A model generated the notes under the pieces. The model did not search any database. It had not been told where the DNA came from and saw only the letters and a list, made by a program, of their open reading frames with translations. A stretch of DNA of 64,000 bases. Source: Azadirachta indica (Eukaryota > Streptophyta > Magnoliopsida > Sapindales > Meliaceae). Shown here piece after piece: positions 60,257 through 64,000 of this stretch. The first letter of the stretch is position 1; each line of letters opens with the position of its first letter. The DNA is taken from positions 3,599,009-3,663,008 of the forward strand of contig CM040444.1 in assembly GCA_022749755.1 (NCBI GenBank), given 5' to 3'. The position numbers were made by a program, and so were the translations under genes.

Positions 60257-60595
60257 TCATTGGCCTTTGTCAACAAAAGAATTAGCAGAAAATTTTGGTG
60301 GTGGATCAGTTATACATGAACATATATTTCCTTCACATTTGATTACTCCATGACAGACAACATCTATTGAACTTCCTCTTCGAGCTTCCACCAACGTCTG
60401 CAACTCCCCTGAATTATTTCACAACACATCAGAAATCACATAAATAAACAAAATATATATATATATATATATATACATATAAATATTTATAGACTAATAT
60501 ATAGAGTGTACTTAAGATAGAGAGAACTAACAAGATGTAGTGATCATGAGAGCGAACAAACAAATCATTTTAAAAGAAATCTTCTCCATATACAT
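60257..60595 (-). CDS. Small secreted cysteine-rich peptide (four Cys in the mature part)
   Basis: Two exons, 60595-60532 and 60408-60257, joined in phase 1 by a GT-AG intron of 123 bp; 71 aa. The first exon is a signal peptide (MYMEKISFKMICLFALMITTS); a second ATG at 60589 is the start shared with the paralogue. The mature part contains C-x5-C-x4-C-x-C in VVCHGVIKCEGNICSCI and ends in a Pro-rich, non-cysteine tail. Gene form (signal exon plus one short Cys exon, phase-1 intron) resembles defensin-like/LCR/NCR peptides, but I do not recognise the family. A TATA-like box lies at 60649-60659, about 60 bases before the start. Its paralogue at 63204-63823 has six Cys; the first two are missing here. 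Confidence 0.75.
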
Positions 60596-63203
60596 CTCTC
60601 TCTCTATCTTCCTCTCTGCTTCGATTTGATTTCCCTACACTTCTCATTGTATATATACACAAACGATGTCGAAGAAAATTAATTGCAGAGATTAATTTTG
60701 AAATTAATAAATATAGATTTTAATTACTATATATTCATGAAATTGAATCCATTTTAATTAAGAAGTTAATTTATTATTTAATTAATATTTGTTTTATTCT
60801 AATTTTTATAATTTGGATTTGGTTGGGTTATGTTCTCTATACTATGCAATTGTATTATCATTAATTCCGTTCTATATATATCTGCCACATTTTAAATTGA
60901 TAGTATTTTATATATTAATTGTAGAAATGGTAAAATATTTCACGGGTGCCTCAAATAGGATAAATTGAAGATGATATGACTGAGTAATGAGAGAAGATTA
61001 ATTTTCATAATATTAATGGGTGAGGAACCGTTTAATACTCTTCAATCCACCTCGCCCCATTCGCCATAGATATACTATAATTTATAATATTCAAAATAAG
61101 ATATATACAGACAATATTCAATTAAATATTTTTTAATAATTCATAATATGCTTGTCCTATCAAATAATCACATTTATATTTTTAATATAGTTATTCTATA
61201 CAAGTAATACTATGATATGTTGATGATTTTTTTAATTAGTATTTAGTATAAATAAATAAGAAAATAAGAAAGATAAGTGGGAATAAAAATTATTTTCCAC
61301 ATGAAGATTCTCCATCTCTGCCCTATTAATTTATTGGAGAATGAGATGAAAGAGGGAATTAAAATGAAAACTAGACGGAGAACGGGAAAGGCTTCTCTAG
61401 TTTCACCTTGTCCGATTGCCATCCCTAATTATTTGCTTGCTATATAATCAATTAAAATGAAAACCATTTGAATTATATAATTTTAATAATTACCCTAAAA
61501 ATTTTTATGTACACTACAGTCATTAGTTTATTTTTCAGTTGATGAGCCCTTCAAATTTGAAACTGAATTAGGAGATTATTTAACAAATTTTGAAAATCTT
61601 CATTGAATTTTTTAGTTAATTTTGGAGAAGTTTTTGAATTATTTGATGAATTCAAAATTTTACAACAACATCAACAAGATTTTGTCATCTTATTTTATTT
61701 CCACTTCAAACTCTTAACTCCAAAATATAATAAGATGAAATGATGCTAAAATTGATTTTCTTTTATCAGTAAAGTTTTTATATGTAAAATTTTTAACAAA
61801 AAATTATTAATTTATTTAATTGTTACAAATAATTTTTAGAAAATATTAAATAATTACGTAATGAACAAAATTTTGATACTCTATTTTAAAAAATATAAAA
61901 TCTTTAAAAAATAAATTAATAAATATATTTTATATAATTTTATCTTTTAAAAAAATTTGAAAAAACTCCATTGTTAAAAGCTTAAAAACCATTCTCCAGT
62001 ATTCGACTGTCAAATGCTATTCAAAAATATGAAAATGACTTTTAATTTTAAAAATATTCTCTTTACTAATGAAAAAACCAAATCAAATAAATGCTAATAT
62101 TTCGATATTCATATGAATATTCAATCATATATATAGTATCAAAATTCACATCAACAATTAATAAGAACACTAAATTAAAGATATTAATTATTATTCATTC
62201 ATATGAATCCATGAAGGTGAAGGCGGCATCAATGAGTACTTGACGGTAACTAGGTACAAGTTAATGGAAAAGGAGCAAGATAAAGCGAGAAGATTGGAGT
62301 AATTTGATGAAGAGGGTTAAAATCGTCTGATTTTTTATTTTTTTGAATAGTTTTAAAATTAAAAGTCACCGTTGGGTATTTTTAAAATTCCTTTTATAAT
62401 TTTGAATACTTTTATAAATTTCTCAAGCTTATTTCAATAGATTTTTTTTAGAGGTATAGTTCTTCGGTCCTTGTCATCTCCAGTATCCCTTTTCCGTATC
62501 ATGAACTTTGATTTGTAGCCCTTTACTTGTAATGGATCTTGGGGGCTATCGTCGAGTTTGGGTTGCAGGGTTAGCTCTTGCGTACGAGAATGTAGGGGTT
62601 CCTTGGCTCAAGGCATATGGACATGAATCCTTTAATTTGTCGATTTCTTGTTATCCTATCGTTGGTCGATTTTAAGACTTATGACAATGGTTTTTAGGGG
62701 ATCGATAAAAGGGTTTGTATGGTTAAATACAATTTTAATTGTTAAATGTGTTTAGGTTTACTAGTTTATAATTGATATAAAAATTTGAGTAAAAAGAAGA
62801 GGCTATTAATCTTGCTCATATATATGTATATAGATAGACACACATGCACACACAAAGCTTCCTTAGGTTAGATATTTGACTTAATTCTAAAATAAATTCT
62901 CATCCGTTAACACAATTTAGCAAACAAATGATTAAAGTAAATGATTATACATTGAAAATGACGAATATGACATAATTTTATAAGAATTTTAGAAGGTAGT
63001 AATAACACCACTCTTTCATATATCTTATTTTAATTCGAAATGAATGTGAAAAAAATTCACCGCCTTTAGTATGTGTCTTAAAGAAAAAAAATCATTCTTA
63101 ATTATTTTGAAGGAAATAAAGATGTTAATGTCATGTGGAGTAATGAAAGAGAATTAAGAAATAATGCTTTTTATTCAATTCAAGAATAAATTTTATTAAT
63201 TTC
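60596..63203. other. Spacer between the two cysteine-rich peptide genes
   Basis: Holds the promoter of the first gene, then AT-rich sequence. About 61440-62215 is a diverged copy of about 59690-60215, so both peptide genes carry related 3' flanks. 62215-62700 is more complex, non-repeated sequence with no match in the first copy, probably a later insertion; no protein recognised in it. Near 62820 there is a short (TA)n/(CA)n run. Confidence 0.5.
60649..60659 (-). promoter_or_regulatory. Probable TATA box of the cysteine-rich peptide gene
   Basis: GTATATATACA on the minus strand, 54-64 bases upstream of the ATG at 60595, leaving room for a 25-30 base leader. Supported by position only. Confidence 0.5.
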
Positions 63204-63823
63204 TCAATGCCCGTAATTGGTAGAAGGAACAGTTTTTTGAGCAAAAACTGTTGGTGGAACGCATACACAAGTATTTAATATGCATTTGGCAACATATTCT
63301 CCGCAAGGTATCCCCTTACAATCATTATCAGTTTTACACATTCTTTCAGCTTCCACCATATCTGTCTCCCCTACATTATACAACACAACATTATTATTAT
63401 AGTTGATTTCATAAGTATAAAAATTCGATAAACATACATACATACCTAATATATATATATATATATCTTCATATTTTTATACATGTATTTTCATTGTATA
63501 TTTATATTTTATATATCCTCATATTAATTTGTACATCATTTGATTTATGCATTTCTAATCATTGATATTGAATCTAATATATACAATTAATGCATAATTA
63601 ATGTCTTATAAATAATAATTAATAATATGTGAAATTCAATTTTAACTGTTAGAAGTACATAAAATCAATGATATATAAAAAAATATAAATATATGTATAA
63701 AAATAAGGCTATTAATCCTTTCCACTTTTTATCTATATATATATATATATAAATATAAAAAGGAACTGACAACATATACTGATTACGAGATTAAAAAAAA
63801 ATCTTGAAAGAAATCTTCTCCAT
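63204..63823 (-). pseudogene. Paralogous six-cysteine secreted peptide gene with a frameshifted first exon
   Basis: Exon 2 (63370-63204) is open and encodes a mature peptide with six cysteines, C-x5-C-x4-C-x6-C-x4-C-x-C, in MCKTDNDCKGIPCGEYVAKC followed by ILNTCVCVPP, then a Cys-free tail. Exon 1 (63823-63771) starts MEKISFKIFF like its neighbour but reaches a TAA after ten codons. The exon is 53 nt against 58 nt from the same ATG in the neighbour, and holds a run of nine T. One T fewer would restore an open frame with the correct phase 1 at the donor (GT at 63770-63769). So either the gene is freshly disabled or the homopolymer is misread. TATA-like box at 63911-63923. Knottin/defensin-like spacing, family not identified. 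Confidence 0.65.
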
Positions 63824-63910
63824 GTGATATCTCGAGTTGATTGTAGGAATCAATAAAGTATGATATGATTATTGTGGCTACTGCTTTTGATGTGGGTTGC
63901 CCCCACCCTA

Positions 63911-63923
63911 TGTATATAAATAG
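63911..63923 (-). promoter_or_regulatory. Probable TATA box of the six-cysteine peptide gene
   Basis: CTATTTATATACA on the minus strand, about 90-100 bases upstream of the ATG at 63823. Its persistence suggests that the promoter may still work. Confidence 0.45.
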
Positions 63924-64000
63924 AGTGAAGTCGAGTACTTGTTCAATTTGGTTTTCCCACTTGATGTATGTGAATGAAGTGAAGTAATTAAAGAACTTGT
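63924..64000. other. Window edge, upstream of the peptide gene
   Basis: Short upstream flank containing a near-repeated phrase ('gagtgaagt' and 'atgaagtgaagt'). Nothing else recognised. Confidence 0.4.

Overview
The window looks like nuclear DNA of a flowering plant, most likely a eudicot. The genes are split by many short AT-rich introns with GT-AG borders, the spacers are very AT-rich, and the products are plant families: a plant dynamin with a PH domain, a tonoplast-type CLC, PPR proteins, a DUF707 protein, a neprosin-domain protein and small secreted cysteine-rich peptides. The species cannot be named from the sequence. Exon borders were worked out by hand from splice sites, reading phase and remembered family sequences; lengths and phases close exactly for every complete model.

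Layout: (1) 1-2181 (+), the 3' end of a FemAB/DUF482-like acyltransferase gene. (2) 3799-4964, an inverted-repeat transposon with 10-bp target duplications, like a non-autonomous Mutator element. (3) 5380-16714 (-), a complete 22-exon dynamin-related gene of the DRP2 type. (4) 18855-23381 (-), a complete 7-exon CLC-c type chloride channel/transporter. (5) 23.4-30.97 kb, a gene-free AT-rich spacer with two MITE-like inverted-repeat elements and a 60-bp tandem duplication. (6) 30967-33831 (+), a two-exon GT14 (core-2/I-branching) glycosyltransferase. (7) 35211-37859 (-), an intronless PPR protein with a long Gln/Trp-rich tail, the GRP23 type. (8) 39742-44453 (-), a 15-exon DUF707 gene with one GC-AG intron. 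(9) 48228-53704 (+), a 14-exon PPR gene like At1g76280. (10) 54499-58542 (-), a neprosin (DUF239) gene, with a decayed paralogous first exon at 59265-59375. (11) 60257-60595 and 63204-63823 (-), a tandem pair of two-exon cysteine-rich secreted peptide genes; the second has a frameshifted signal-peptide exon.

The genes do not form a pathway; this is ordinary mixed plant gene order. DRP2 (clathrin-vesicle scission), CLC-c (anion homeostasis of vacuole/endomembranes) and GT14 (Golgi glycosylation) are housekeeping-like endomembrane genes. The two PPR proteins are predicted to act on organellar RNA. The last 10 kb is the accessory part: a neprosin gene with unusual residues at the expected catalytic positions, a relic exon of a second neprosin copy, and a locally duplicated peptide family. 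No RNA genes, CRISPR arrays, viral genes or complete retrotransposons were recognised.
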